Shown: positions 44,866 through 54,486 of the stretch, piece after piece | Layout: each line of letters opens with the position of its first letter | Position numbering within the stretch: position 1 is the first letter of the stretch | Position numbers and translations under genes: made by a program | DNA from: Algicoccus sp048820935 | GTDB taxonomy: Bacteria > Pseudomonadota > Gammaproteobacteria > Burkholderiales > Burkholderiaceae_B | Length of the DNA: 64,000 nt | Assembly: GCF_048820935.1 (NCBI RefSeq) | Contig: NZ_JBMERD010000004.1 | Location: 1 to 64,000 of the forward strand | Direction: 5' to 3' | The notes under the pieces: model-generated | What the model was told of the DNA's origin: nothing | Database searches by the model: none | Seen by the model: the letters and a program-made list of their open reading frames with translations, nothing else

Positions 44866-45225
44866 CTAGTCATCAGGCGATTGTTGTTTTTCTGATCGAG
44901 GTTTGTCGGCATCTGACAATGGATAAGGGTCAGCAACATAGGCCGGTCCCTTCATAATCATGACTGTGACCGCACCGACACCCGTTGTAAACAAAGCTGT
45001 CCATAGCACCACCATAAGACCCAACGCATAGATATCAATCGTTGTGATGAATTTGCTGACCATCCACGGGGCATCGTCCATGCTCCAGAGCCGGGCAATG
45101 GCTGAAGGGATAAAGATCAGCACAGTCCCGATCAGGAATACCTTGGGGATTAAGCGCAGAATCTTCCTTTCCAGACCCGCCGGTGTTTTGGTGTGTCCGG
45201 GTAATTTGGTGAATGGGTCAACCAT
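44866..45225 (-). CDS. Small two-helix membrane protein, unknown
   Basis: The 119-residue protein has two predicted membrane helices: KVFLIGTVLIFIPSAIARLW near 28-47 and IYALGLMVVLWTALFTTGVG near 65-84. A hydrophilic, Asp/Ser-rich C-terminus follows. Not recognised. A good start at ATG 45225 and codon use like its neighbours suggest a true gene. Confidence 0.65.
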   Translation of the reverse strand: MVDPFTKLPGHTKTPAGLERKILRLIPKVFLIGTVLIFIPSAIARLWSMDDAPWMVSKFITTIDIYALGLMVVLWTALFTTGVGAVTVMIMKGPAYVADPYPLSDADKPRSEKQQSPDD

Positions 45226-45361
45226 GTTGAGCCTTTGTGAGGGGTGGTTTTTCTTTAGGTTACCACCATCAGTTGAATTGGCGGCAGATCTACACGCACA
45301 GCCTATGCGTATCCGAGGCGTTCAATGGGTTTTAATTGAATTTAAAACTGAATGTTAAGCC

Positions 45362-46144
45362 TCAGTTTAGCCAACTCGGTTGGGTTGAGTCAGTTGGGTC
45401 AATCTCATCTAAAGCATCTGTGATGATGCTGCGAACACCCCACTCCAGCAGTTGCTGGGCGCGTTTTGGATCATTCACGGTATAGGCCAGACAATGTACG
45501 CTGAGTTCGCGGGTGTGTTGCAGAAGCTCGGGGGTGATGAGCGTGTGGTCACAAACCAGAACTTGTGCCCCCAAGACGCGCAGTGTCGTAACCCAGTCGG
45601 TCTCTAACGTGTCTATGAGTAGACCGCGCGGGATTTCTGGTGCGATGGCGCAAGCAGACGCTAACGCAGCCGGTTCAAATGACGTGAATAAAGGCATGGG
45701 CGCACAGCGGCTTGTGGCACGCGTTGACCAGAGTGCTTGAGTGGCTCGTGCCACTTCACGGCCTGTGACTTCAGCCAAGCCGGTCGTGGGTTTGATCTCC
45801 AGATTGATCCAGCTTGTGTTAGCTAAACAGAATCGGGCGACTTGAGCCAGACTCGGGACAGGTTCACCCGCATATAAAGGACTGTGCCAACGACCGGCAT
45901 CGAGTGTGCGCAAGTCAGACGAACTTGTGTCAGCCACGTGTTGATCCAGACCCGTTGTTCGCCGCAGTGTCTCATCATGCATGAGCACGGGTTGGTGGTC
46001 GCTGGTGAGAGTGATATCCACTTCAAACATGCGCCAACCTTTGGAATACCCCAAGCGGATCGCAGCTAGTGTGTTCTCTGGTGCGAGATGTCCGGCACCT
46101 CGATGGGCGATCCAGCGTGGCCAGTTGTGTTTGTGAGTCATCAT
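45362..46144 (-). CDS. Glycerophosphodiester phosphodiesterase
   Basis: Cytoplasmic GDPD-family enzyme of 260 residues, without signal peptide as in UgpQ. The catalytic start is IAHRGAGHLAPENTLAAIR near 12-30 with the His/Arg/Glu set; FEVDITLTSDHQPVLMHDETL supplies the metal ligands and second His. Its products would be glycerol 3-phosphate and an alcohol. Divergent from the old-yellow-enzyme gene. Confidence 0.88.
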   Translation of the reverse strand: MMTHKHNWPRWIAHRGAGHLAPENTLAAIRLGYSKGWRMFEVDITLTSDHQPVLMHDETLRRTTGLDQHVADTSSSDLRTLDAGRWHSPLYAGEPVPSLAQVARFCLANTSWINLEIKPTTGLAEVTGREVARATQALWSTRATSRCAPMPLFTSFEPAALASACAIAPEIPRGLLIDTLETDWVTTLRVLGAQVLVCDHTLITPELLQHTRELSVHCLAYTVNDPKRAQQLLEWGVRSIITDALDEIDPTDSTQPSWLN

Positions 46145-46242
46145 CGGTCGGTGTTATGTCATTTAAGTGAGCGTGTTGTCATGTCATGCCTTCCGATACA
46201 CTGTAACTGATCAGTAAACGTTAAAAAACAGTGGAGATTTGG

Positions 46243-47418
46243 ATGACATCACAAATAGGACTTTTTACACCGCTGACATTACGATCGGTGACGTTTAAAA
46301 ATCGTATTGTCGTTGCACCCATGTGTCAGTATTCGGCGATTGACGGTGAGGTCAATGATTGGCATTTGGTGCATCTGGGACGTTTTGCGGCAGGTGGCGC
46401 AGGCGCTGTGATGGTTGAAGCGACGGCGGTCGTTCCACAAGGGCGGATTACGCATGGTGACTTGGGTTTGTGGTGTGATCAACAGATCGAAGGTTTGGCA
46501 AGAATTGCTGCTTTTGTTAAAAGCCAAGGCTCGGTGCCGATGATTCAGTTGGCACATGCCGGTCGAAAAGCCAGTATGCAGCGGCCATGGCATGGTCATG
46601 GTCCTATGTCTGAGGAAGATTTGGCTCGCGGTGAGGAGCCTTGGGCCATTGAAGCGCCTAGTGAACTGCCCGTTGCCCCGGGTTGGTTGGAACCCAAGTC
46701 ATTGACGCATGAGGAAATGGGGCAATTGCGCGAAGCTTGGTGTGATGCGGCGAAACGTTCGCTCCAAGCTGGTTTTGAGGCGATTGAAGTGCATGCCGCG
46801 CACGGTTATTTGCTGCATTCCTTTTTATCACCGATTAGTAATCAGCGAAACGATGAATATGGTGGTGATTTTGAAGGCCGTAGCCGCTTTGTGCTCGAGG
46901 TGGTTGAGGCGGTACGTGCCGTGTGGCCAGAAGATAAGCCCTTATTTGTGCGTTTGTCTTGTGTGGACGGTGTGGAGGGTGGGTTAACGCTTGAAGACTC
47001 GGTTCGACTTGCTCATCGCCTCAAAGCACTGGGTGTGGACGTGGTGGACTGCTCATCGGGTGGATTGTCAGAATCTGCCACAGCGACCATGACGCCGCGC
47101 GGTTTGGGCCATCAGGTGCCTTATGCGCAAACAATTCGACGCGATGTGGAGATTGCGACGATGGCTGTGGGGTTGATTTTGTTTCCAGAGCAAGCGCAAG
47201 CGATCGTACAAGAAGGGCAGGCAGATCTGGTGGCACTAGGTCGTGAACTGATGTTTAACCCCAACTGGCCAGATCATGCCCAATTAGTCTTGCAAGGTGA
47301 AACGGCGTACGAAGATTGGCCGCATCAAGCGGGTTGGTGGCTACAGCGTCGTGCCAAAATGCTGGGCAAATTAGGTGTTCAATCCGTGGTGCCCCATATG
47401 CCATCCGATAAGGTTTGA
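46243..47418 (+). CDS. Old yellow enzyme family NADH:flavin oxidoreductase
   Basis: FMN-dependent ene-reductase of 391 residues, of the YqjM/XenA-like class. VVAPMCQYSAIDGEVNDWH, MIQLAHAGRKAS, HAAHGYLLHSFLSPISNQR and NDEYGGDFEGRSRF are all diagnostic; His-Ala-Ala-His binds substrate. ATG 46243 has GTGGAG ahead; the frame extends to a GTG at 46231. Relatives reduce activated alkenes and nitro compounds, so a detoxification role is plausible. Confidence 0.92.
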   Translation: MTSQIGLFTPLTLRSVTFKNRIVVAPMCQYSAIDGEVNDWHLVHLGRFAAGGAGAVMVEATAVVPQGRITHGDLGLWCDQQIEGLARIAAFVKSQGSVPMIQLAHAGRKASMQRPWHGHGPMSEEDLARGEEPWAIEAPSELPVAPGWLEPKSLTHEEMGQLREAWCDAAKRSLQAGFEAIEVHAAHGYLLHSFLSPISNQRNDEYGGDFEGRSRFVLEVVEAVRAVWPEDKPLFVRLSCVDGVEGGLTLEDSVRLAHRLKALGVDVVDCSSGGLSESATATMTPRGLGHQVPYAQTIRRDVEIATMAVGLILFPEQAQAIVQEGQADLVALGRELMFNPNWPDHAQLVLQGETAYEDWPHQAGWWLQRRAKMLGKLGVQSVVPHMPSDKV

Positions 47419-47464
47419 TGGCGCTAATCGGCATATTGGGGATGTGTGGTGAACAGAAGTTCGA

Positions 47465-48730
47465 TTAATCCGCTTGTAAAACGGCCTCAATCAAAACTTG
47501 AACGCCCAGCATAAAGTCGTCAATCTCCATGGCCTCATGGGGGTTGTGCGAGCCATGAGCGTTACGAATAAAGACCATGGCAGCTGGGATGCCTTCGTAG
47601 CTAAAAACAGCCGCATCGTGACCGGCGCCGCTTGGGATTTTTTCTACAGGCGTGCCCAAGACAGTTTGTCCGGCTTGGCTTAAGCGCTGCACCCAGTGCT
47701 CATCAACCAGGGCTGGAGGGGTTTCTACTTTGCGATCAAACTCGAAACGGACACCTCGGGCTTTCTCAATGCGCTTGCACTCATCTTGCATCAAGTCATA
47801 AAACTGGTGCAAGGTTTGTGTGTCCTGACTGCGCACCTCAAAACTGAAGCTCACTTCACCAGGAATCACTGAAACAGCGTGCGATTCGGGTCGGGTCGAG
47901 AGAATTCCGACGGTCATGACCAGATCCATCCCCATCTGGAGTAAAACGCGCCAGTGTTCATCTAAACGCGACAAAAGCTCGGCTGTTGCTAACACACTGT
48001 CTTTACGTAACCAGCGCGGAACGGCGCCAGAGTGGCCGGTTTCACCAATGCAGTGCACGCGGTTGTGGCGAATATTGCCGCGAATCCCTGTGACTACCGC
48101 AACAGGCCATTGGCGGTCAATCATGACCGGACCTTGCTCGATGTGAAGCTCAAGGTAGGCTCGAACTTGTTCAGGACTCAATATGGCTTCGCCACGCTCG
48201 ATCCGATCGGTATCGATACCGCATTTCTGCATTGCTTCGCGTAATGTTTGCGTGCCGTTGCGATGAGGCAGGTCAAGATCACGAGGGTTGAATTTGCCAA
48301 AAAGCGCGAGCGAGCCAATATAGCTCTTGCCGTACCATGCACTTTCTTCACCACGCATCGCTAGAACTCGCACTGGATGCGGTGGGGTTAAATTGTTTTG
48401 ATGCAAATGGACCAGCACTAGCACGCCTGCGACGATGCCCGCAAGTCCATCATAGTTTCCACCTTGCGGGACTGAGTCCACGTGGGAGCCGATGACAATG
48501 GCCGCTTCCGGTGTATCCGTTGTCGCTTGAAAGTTTGGCAGATCGATCCATAGGTTTTGATAGGCATCGAAACTGCAAGTTAATCCGAGTTCTTTGGCGT
48601 TGCGCTGCAAAATATCAATGGCGATTTGCTCGCCCGGTCCATAGCTCTCACGAGAGACCCCTTGGGTATCGGCGGTTGCATCACGCACTTCATTTAAAAG
48701 CGTGCTCGCCAGATGGGCTAGTTTGTCCAT
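47465..48730 (-). CDS. M20-family N-carbamoyl-amino-acid/ureido amidohydrolase
   Basis: Zn-dependent hydrolase of 421 residues in the allantoate amidohydrolase / beta-ureidopropionase / L-carbamoylase group. Metal ligands appear in GSHVDSVPQGGNYDGLAGI near 78-96, in RGEESAWYGKSYIGS and in LELHIEQGPVM. IPSGAGHDAAVFS is the family block near the C-terminus. ATG 48730 has GGAGG upstream and overlaps the OPRT-like gene by 13 bases. Last gene of a ten-kb operon; its ureido-type chemistry next to an orotate-transferase-like protein is notable. Confidence 0.87.
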   Translation of the reverse strand: MDKLAHLASTLLNEVRDATADTQGVSRESYGPGEQIAIDILQRNAKELGLTCSFDAYQNLWIDLPNFQATTDTPEAAIVIGSHVDSVPQGGNYDGLAGIVAGVLVLVHLHQNNLTPPHPVRVLAMRGEESAWYGKSYIGSLALFGKFNPRDLDLPHRNGTQTLREAMQKCGIDTDRIERGEAILSPEQVRAYLELHIEQGPVMIDRQWPVAVVTGIRGNIRHNRVHCIGETGHSGAVPRWLRKDSVLATAELLSRLDEHWRVLLQMGMDLVMTVGILSTRPESHAVSVIPGEVSFSFEVRSQDTQTLHQFYDLMQDECKRIEKARGVRFEFDRKVETPPALVDEHWVQRLSQAGQTVLGTPVEKIPSGAGHDAAVFSYEGIPAAMVFIRNAHGSHNPHEAMEIDDFMLGVQVLIEAVLQAD

Positions 48731-49392
48731 TGGCCGATGCCTCCATGATGAAGTGACCAAGCGACAGGGTCACGTGTGAAGTCCTCCAATGTTTTTAAGC
48801 GCTCAGCCGGGAGATCACCTTTGTCACGCAACGCTTCAAAAAGCGTGGCCCAGTCGAGCAAGGCGTGGATGGTGAGCGCATGCGAGCGCAAGAGCTCAGC
48901 CGTGTACGGATAGATCCCGAAATCAATCAGCACAAAAGCATGGTGCATGGACAGGCCCGATTTGCGCAAGGCTAGGCTGGCATCGATTTTGGATTTGCCA
49001 TCAGTGGTGAGATCATCGACCAGAATGACTGGATCGCCCGCCTGAAAATGCCCCTCAATCTGCGCGTGCATACCCCAGCCAACAGGTTTTTTACGTAAAA
49101 ACAACAAAGGCAACTCGAAGGTCTGTGCCATCCAAGCGGCATAGGCCACGCCTGAGCTTTCGGTGCCGACAATGGCACGAATACCTTGTTGCTCAATGAC
49201 CGGCGCCATGATCTCGCTGGCTTGACGCATGATGCGCTTGCGGGCAGCGACGTCACTTAAAAGGCCTTGTGCATCGAGATAGATTGGACTGGCCCAGCCT
49301 GAGGTGTAGAAAAAAGGCTGACTACCAGCAACTTTAATGGCATCGAGATCAACCAGAATTCGGGCCAGTTCTTTGCGACTTGAGTCTTGCAT
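48718..49392 (-). CDS. Orotate-phosphoribosyltransferase-like protein
   Basis: A PRTase-fold protein of 224 residues. The PRPP loop VILVDDLTTDGKSK is near 120-133, preceded by LLFLRKKPVGWGMHAQIEG and the N-terminal FFYTSGWASPIYLDAQGLLS of OPRTases. All core residues of the type I PRTase motif seem present. Embedded in a peptide/amide catabolic operon instead of a pyr locus, it may be a specialised paralogue of PyrE; whether another pyrE exists is not visible. Start ATG 49392 has only a weak ribosome site; longer frames overlap the upstream gene. Confidence 0.8.
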   Translation of the reverse strand: MQDSSRKELARILVDLDAIKVAGSQPFFYTSGWASPIYLDAQGLLSDVAARKRIMRQASEIMAPVIEQQGIRAIVGTESSGVAYAAWMAQTFELPLLFLRKKPVGWGMHAQIEGHFQAGDPVILVDDLTTDGKSKIDASLALRKSGLSMHHAFVLIDFGIYPYTAELLRSHALTIHALLDWATLFEALRDKGDLPAERLKTLEDFTRDPVAWSLHHGGIGQWTN

Positions 49393-49433
49393 AAAAAATC
49401 CGTTGTTGACTAATGTCGTTGAGAGGTGATGGT

Positions 49434-50408
49434 TTAATCGTTGATCAAACGGCCAAGACGCACCATGGTCGTGCCAATTCGCCATTGTTTCGCGACAGAA
49501 GGCATCACTAAAACGGTGTTGTCATAAGGGGCAGTGACCGTTTTATCGCCATTGATAGCAATTGGCTCGCCCTTTTTGGCCAACACTTCTAGACCCGTGA
49601 AGGGTTTCACAAAAGAGAATTTTTCTGATTCGGCGACCACGGCCTCGGTGACGGCTATCACACGCTGACGACCGCTGTAATCGAGGTTTGGGTAGAAGTG
49701 GGGCTGTGCGGTTGCGAGAGACAGTGTGCCTGTTTGCACTAAAAAGCGCATTAGGGTGTCTTTGGCGACATCGCCTGCTAGTTTTTCCCAGTGCTGCCCA
49801 CACTCCACTAAGATAGCGGTTTTAGGGCTCGCCGGGTCGGCAAATGCACCGCGTTCAATCATGCGAAGTCCAGCCGGATGACCTGTGTCGTACATAAGGT
49901 ATTCGGGCACCCCCATACGACGGGAGATGCTGACGGCTTTGTCTGCGCCTTTGCCATCGGTTCCACAAACCATGAGTGGTGCACAGTGTTCGTGCATGGA
50001 GTGGATATCCAAGATGTAATCAGCTTGATCAACAAAGCGAACTAGTTCTCGGGCACGGCGCAATTCAACCGAATCTTCATCGCTATTGAGGACATCATCG
50101 CCCCAGACGCGGTTCAGATCCTGATCTACATAGCGGTTGGCCGCGGGGTTGCCGGGGTTCCAGCGCGCGTATGCGGCCACATTACCGAATGACAAAATGA
50201 GTTTGCCAGCTTCTGGTAAGAGTTTTTTTGAAAGAAACCAGTCCACTGCGATTGCGCCACAGATTTCATTGCCGTGGGTGACGGCTTGCACCATGACGGT
50301 GGGTCCTGGCTGCCCGCTGTCAAACTCCCAAACATAGGGCACGCCGGTGTTGCCGTTTTCCCATTGGCGAATATCTGGGGCCTGAAGTTCAATCGGATAC
50401 TGGCTCAT
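49434..50408 (-). CDS. Succinylglutamate desuccinylase / aspartoacylase-family deacylase
   Basis: Zn carboxypeptidase-like deacylase of 324 residues. The zinc motif THGNE is at 44-48 with the third ligand in YILDIHSMHEH; AILVECGQHWEK carries the catalytic Glu. The last 80 residues form the beta-rich C-terminal domain. Family members remove acyl groups from N-acyl-aspartate or N-succinylglutamate. Position between the ABC ATPases and the OPRT-like gene suggests it deacylates an imported N-acyl amino acid; inferred. Confidence 0.85.
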   Translation of the reverse strand: MSQYPIELQAPDIRQWENGNTGVPYVWEFDSGQPGPTVMVQAVTHGNEICGAIAVDWFLSKKLLPEAGKLILSFGNVAAYARWNPGNPAANRYVDQDLNRVWGDDVLNSDEDSVELRRARELVRFVDQADYILDIHSMHEHCAPLMVCGTDGKGADKAVSISRRMGVPEYLMYDTGHPAGLRMIERGAFADPASPKTAILVECGQHWEKLAGDVAKDTLMRFLVQTGTLSLATAQPHFYPNLDYSGRQRVIAVTEAVVAESEKFSFVKPFTGLEVLAKKGEPIAINGDKTVTAPYDNTVLVMPSVAKQWRIGTTMVRLGRLIND

Positions 50409-50441
50409 TGTGATGTCCTTTATCTATTTGAGCATTAAAAG

Positions 50442-51449
50442 TTATTCGGTACCGCCATCATTGAGATGGCAGGCGCTGAAATGGCCAGGAGCCAATTGGC
50501 GCAATTTAGGTTCTTCACGCTGACAGCGTGGACCTGCCTTAGGGCAGCGAGGATGGAAGTGACAGCCTGAGGGTGGGTGCAATGGAGAAGGAATCTCACC
50601 TTTAATCGTTGAGAAGCGCTGTTTGCGGTTCTGTAGGGTTGGCACGTTGTCAAGCAAGGCTTGTGAATACGGGTGATTAGGCCCTTCAAACATCTGCTGT
50701 ACCGGTGCTGATTCCACCACGCGACCGAGGTACATAATGACCACGCGATCAGACAGATAGCGCACCACACTCAAGTCGTGACTGATAAACAAATAGGTGA
50801 GATTGAGCTCACGGCGCAAGTCCATAAATAAGTTCAGAACTTGGGCCTGAATCGACACGTCGAGTGCCGCAACACTTTCGTCACAGACGAGAAACTTTGG
50901 ATTAACGGCCAGCGCTCTGGCAATCCCGATCCGTGCACGCTGACCACCGGAGAATTGGTGGGGGTAGCGACGCATATAGACAGGATCTAGACCCACGCGT
51001 GTCAGAACCTGCGCGACATGATCTTGCATGTCTTTCTTGTCAACCAGACCATGAGCAACTGGTGCTTCACCCACAATATCCAGAACGCGCATACGTGGAT
51101 TCAGGGACGCCATCGGATCCTGAAAAATCATCTGTACGGCTAATGTTTCTAGGGTTGGGCCGCGTGCGCCCATTTTGTGAAAATCTTGGCCGTTATAGAG
51201 AATCGTGCCTTCACTGGGTGAATACACACCAGCGACGACTCGTCCAAGCGTGGATTTACCACAGCCTGATTCACCCACTAAACCCACGACCTCACCAGGC
51301 ATGATGTCCAGATTGACGTTGTTGACGGCATGAACGACTTCGGGCTCGTTTTTAGCACCGAGTAGATTAGCGATTTTGCCGGCGGTATCGACGGGTTTTA
51401 CAAACCGCATCGAGATGCCTTGCATGGAAATGATCGGTTGTGTACTCAT
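50442..51449 (-). CDS. Dipeptide/oligopeptide ABC transporter ATPase, DppF/OppF type
   Basis: An ATPase of 335 residues. Walker A GESGCGKST near 59-67, signature FSGGQRARIGIARAL, Walker B FLVCDESVAALD. The oligopeptide-type C-terminal region has its Cys cluster CHFHPRCPKAGPRCQREEP, which binds Fe-S in some relatives. ATG 51449 overlaps the preceding stop as ATGA. Confidence 0.92.
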   Translation of the reverse strand: MSTQPIISMQGISMRFVKPVDTAGKIANLLGAKNEPEVVHAVNNVNLDIMPGEVVGLVGESGCGKSTLGRVVAGVYSPSEGTILYNGQDFHKMGARGPTLETLAVQMIFQDPMASLNPRMRVLDIVGEAPVAHGLVDKKDMQDHVAQVLTRVGLDPVYMRRYPHQFSGGQRARIGIARALAVNPKFLVCDESVAALDVSIQAQVLNLFMDLRRELNLTYLFISHDLSVVRYLSDRVVIMYLGRVVESAPVQQMFEGPNHPYSQALLDNVPTLQNRKQRFSTIKGEIPSPLHPPSGCHFHPRCPKAGPRCQREEPKLRQLAPGHFSACHLNDGGTE

Positions 51450-52453
51450 ACTGGCTCAGATTCCATGTTTGATGCTTGCTGCTTGCGCAGAATAATGGGG
51501 TGGTGGCAACGTGCCTGACGTTCACCCGGATAATTGACAGCTTCCGGTGCGACTTCATGGCAAATGCTGGTCGCATCGCGACAGCGCGGTGCAAAAGCAC
51601 AGCCGGGTGGCAGATTGCCCAACGATGGAGTTGAACCGGGAATTTGTTCCAAAGGCTCACCTTGCTTCACAGCCGAGGGCAGTGAACGCAGCAGACCCCG
51701 TGTGTATGGGTGGATTGGATTGTCCAACACATCATCGACCAGACCTGTTTCCACGACACGACCGGCATACATCACAGCAATGCGATGCGCCAGGCCGGCG
51801 ACCACGGTCAGATCGTGCGTGATCCAGACCAAGGCGGTTCCACTTTCGGCACAGAGTTGCTGGATTTCAGCCAAAATCTGACTCTGAATCGTCACGTCCA
51901 GTGCGGTGGTGGGTTCATCCGCAATAATAACTTTAGGGTTGTTGAGCAAAGCGGTTGCAATCGCGACACGTTGCCGCATCCCACCCGAGAATTGGTGCGG
52001 ATAGGCTTTGAGGCGCTCAGCCGCTGCGGGAATACCGACTTTTTCTAGGGCGCGTTGAGCACGGTCAAGTGCGGCCTTACGTGACACTTTTTCATGTGTC
52101 AGAATCGCTTCGACCATCTGTGTGTCAATGCGCAGCACGGGGTTTAAAGTCATCATGGGATCTTGGAAGATCATCGCGACATCTTTACCGCGTAACCCTT
52201 GCAAGCGGTTTTCTGGAAGACCGACAATCTCTTCACCTGCGAGACGAACAGAGCCGCCGACAATTTTGCCGGGTGGATCAACCAACCCCATGATGGAATA
52301 ACCTGTGACGGATTTGCCGGAGCCTGATTCACCGACCAGACCCAAGACTTCGCCTTCACCGACTGTGAAAGAGACACCGTCGACAGCTTTAATGACGCCT
52401 GCACGGGTAATGAAGTGCGTGGCGAGATCTTCAACGACTAAAACTTCTTTCAC
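51446..52453 (-). CDS. Dipeptide/oligopeptide ABC transporter ATPase, DppD/OppD type
   Basis: An ATPase of 335 residues with Walker A GESGSGKSV near 40-48, signature FSGGMRQRVAIATALL, Walker B VIIADEPTTALDVT and the Cys-containing end CAFAPRCRDATSICHEVAP. It pairs with the DppF-like subunit as a heterodimer. Starts two bases after the permease gene. Confidence 0.93.
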   Translation of the reverse strand: MKEVLVVEDLATHFITRAGVIKAVDGVSFTVGEGEVLGLVGESGSGKSVTGYSIMGLVDPPGKIVGGSVRLAGEEIVGLPENRLQGLRGKDVAMIFQDPMMTLNPVLRIDTQMVEAILTHEKVSRKAALDRAQRALEKVGIPAAAERLKAYPHQFSGGMRQRVAIATALLNNPKVIIADEPTTALDVTIQSQILAEIQQLCAESGTALVWITHDLTVVAGLAHRIAVMYAGRVVETGLVDDVLDNPIHPYTRGLLRSLPSAVKQGEPLEQIPGSTPSLGNLPPGCAFAPRCRDATSICHEVAPEAVNYPGERQARCHHPIILRKQQASNMESEPV

Positions 52454-52455
52454 AA

Positions 52456-53385
52456 TTATTTCTCCAGACGCGGGTTGAGTACGTCACGAATTCGGTCACC
52501 CACCAAGTTGATGGAGACAATTGTCAACACCAAGGCCAGGCCCGGGAAAAAACTAATCCAATAACGACCACTCAGCATGTATTGAAACCCGTTGGCAATC
52601 AACACACCCAATGAGGGTTCTGTTTGCGGCAAGCCAACGCCTAAGAAGGACAGGGTCGCTTCGAGTGAAATGGCGTGTGCAGTTTGCACGGTTAACACCA
52701 CAATCACAGGGGCCAAACAGTTTGGCAAAATGTGCCGAAACACAATCCGGGTTTTAGACAACCCAAGCGATTTAGCCGCCTCGACGTACTCTTTACTGCG
52801 TTCCACCAAAGCTGTGCCGCGTACAGTTCGAGCGTAATACGCCCACTGAACCACAATCAGCGCAATGATGATTTTGTCGACGCCTTTGCCAAGTGCAGCG
52901 ACCAGAATCAGGGCAATCAGAATGGCCGGCAGCGATAGTTGCAAGTCAACAATCCGCATGACGATGGTTTCCACACGACCGCCAAGATAGGAGGCAATCA
53001 AACCAATTGACATCCCAAGTGTGGCGGCAATCACGCCAGATAACACGCCAACGGCCAACGAAATGCGCAGACCATACAGAATGCCGGAGTACAGGTCGCG
53101 CCCCACGCCGTCAGTTCCAATCCAGGCTGTAAAGCCATCCATGGTTTGTTCACCGGGTTCTAAGCGCGAATCCATCAGGTCCACGCTCGCCAGATCGTAA
53201 GGGTTTTGTGGGGTAATCCAAGGAGCCAGAATGGCTAATGTCACGATGAGCAGGAGCAGGATCAAACCGACGACGGCAATCTTGTCATCAAAAAATGATC
53301 GTGCGAACCGGCGCCAAGGGGTGTCAGCCAGAATCGGTTTGGGCGCTGGCGTCGTAACGGTTTCAGTATTTGTTGAAGTATTCAT
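52456..53385 (-). CDS. Dipeptide/oligopeptide ABC permease, DppC type
   Basis: Membrane subunit of 309 residues. IGTDGVGRDLYSGILYGLRISL near 89-110 (in two parts) is the DppC hallmark; the EAA loop reads YVEAAKSLGLSKTRIVFRHI. About six helices. It follows the DppB-like gene by 8 bases. Confidence 0.93.
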   Translation of the reverse strand: MNTSTNTETVTTPAPKPILADTPWRRFARSFFDDKIAVVGLILLLLIVTLAILAPWITPQNPYDLASVDLMDSRLEPGEQTMDGFTAWIGTDGVGRDLYSGILYGLRISLAVGVLSGVIAATLGMSIGLIASYLGGRVETIVMRIVDLQLSLPAILIALILVAALGKGVDKIIIALIVVQWAYYARTVRGTALVERSKEYVEAAKSLGLSKTRIVFRHILPNCLAPVIVVLTVQTAHAISLEATLSFLGVGLPQTEPSLGVLIANGFQYMLSGRYWISFFPGLALVLTIVSINLVGDRIRDVLNPRLEK

Positions 53386-53393
53386 GAAGCTAT

Positions 53394-54371
53394 TTAACCT
53401 TTCGTGTCAGCCAGTCGGACTCTGGGATCCAGAACGGAATACAGAATATCCACGATGAGGTTGATGATGACAAAGAGAATCACCACCACCATGATGTAGG
53501 CCACAATCACTGGGCGATCCAGACGCTGGATGGCTTCGAGTAGCAGCTTACCCATGCCCGGCCAGGAGAAAATGGTTTCAGTGACGACAGAGAATGCCAC
53601 CAGTGAACCAAACTCAAGTCCAAGAACAGTGATGATTGGAATCAGGATGTTTTTAAGGACGTGGACGCGAATAATGCGACTTTGTGGTAGCCCTTTGGCA
53701 CGTGCAAATTTCACATAATCCATGAGCATCGCTTCGCGTGTACCTGCACGTGATAGACGAATCATGAGACTAATCTTCAGAAGTGCCAAGTTCACAGCAG
53801 GTAATGCCAAGTGTTTCCAGCCATTGATCGTAAATAGGCTCGAATGGATACCTAGGAACTCCCCCGTTTGTCCGCGACCTGAGGCGGGTAACCAGCCCAG
53901 CATCACGGCAAACAGCATAATGAGCATTAGACCGACCCAGAAGGTGGGCAGTGAGAAGCCCAGAATCGAACCAGACATAATGGCACGTGATGATTTGCGC
54001 TCTGGGAACAGACCTGCGTATAAGCCCAACGGTAAACCAAAAACGATGGCCATCAGCAAGGCAGCAATCGCCAGTTCCATTGTGGCGCCCATGCGAGCGA
54101 GAATCAACTGAATCGCGGGCTCACCATGAACAAAACTACGACCAAAGTCACCCTGGAGAATTCCCATCAGGAAATGCCAGAACTGCTCTGTGATCGGTTT
54201 GTCTAGCCCAAGGGCAGCGGCAGTTTTCGCGATCGCTTCCTGATCCATTTCAGGCGAGATCAGCATCCAGATCGGATCGCCAACCACGTTGACCCCGAAA
54301 AAAACCAAGACAATCATGACGGCAATGACAAGCAAAGCCTGCCCAAGGCGTCGAATAAGAAATGACAGCAT
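53394..54371 (-). CDS. Dipeptide/oligopeptide ABC permease, DppB type
   Basis: Membrane subunit of 325 residues starting MLSFLIRRLGQALLVI. GDFGRSFVHGEPAIQLI is typical of DppB; the EAA loop is YVKFARAKGLPQSRIIRVHV, and the C-terminus has FSWPGMGKLLLEAI. Separated by 115 bases and a strong hairpin from the binding-protein gene upstream. Confidence 0.93.
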   Translation of the reverse strand: MLSFLIRRLGQALLVIAVMIVLVFFGVNVVGDPIWMLISPEMDQEAIAKTAAALGLDKPITEQFWHFLMGILQGDFGRSFVHGEPAIQLILARMGATMELAIAALLMAIVFGLPLGLYAGLFPERKSSRAIMSGSILGFSLPTFWVGLMLIMLFAVMLGWLPASGRGQTGEFLGIHSSLFTINGWKHLALPAVNLALLKISLMIRLSRAGTREAMLMDYVKFARAKGLPQSRIIRVHVLKNILIPIITVLGLEFGSLVAFSVVTETIFSWPGMGKLLLEAIQRLDRPVIVAYIMVVVILFVIINLIVDILYSVLDPRVRLADTKG

Positions 54372-54446
54372 AGTGTGGGATTACCGACTAAAAGACATGA
54401 CAACAGTACACCGGACTGCGGCCTGAATCAGGGCAGTCAATTCACG

Positions 54447-54468
54447 CACCACCCGCGCCCGGGTGGTG
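54447..54468 (-). other. Strong hairpin between binding-protein and permease genes
   Basis: CACCACCCG (54447-54455) pairs perfectly with CGGGTGGTG (54460-54468) around four bases. No T-run follows on the transcribed strand, so it is better read as an mRNA-stabilising or processing element that keeps binding-protein mRNA abundant. Confidence 0.6.
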
Positions 54469-54486
54469 TGTATCAGGACTTACTGT

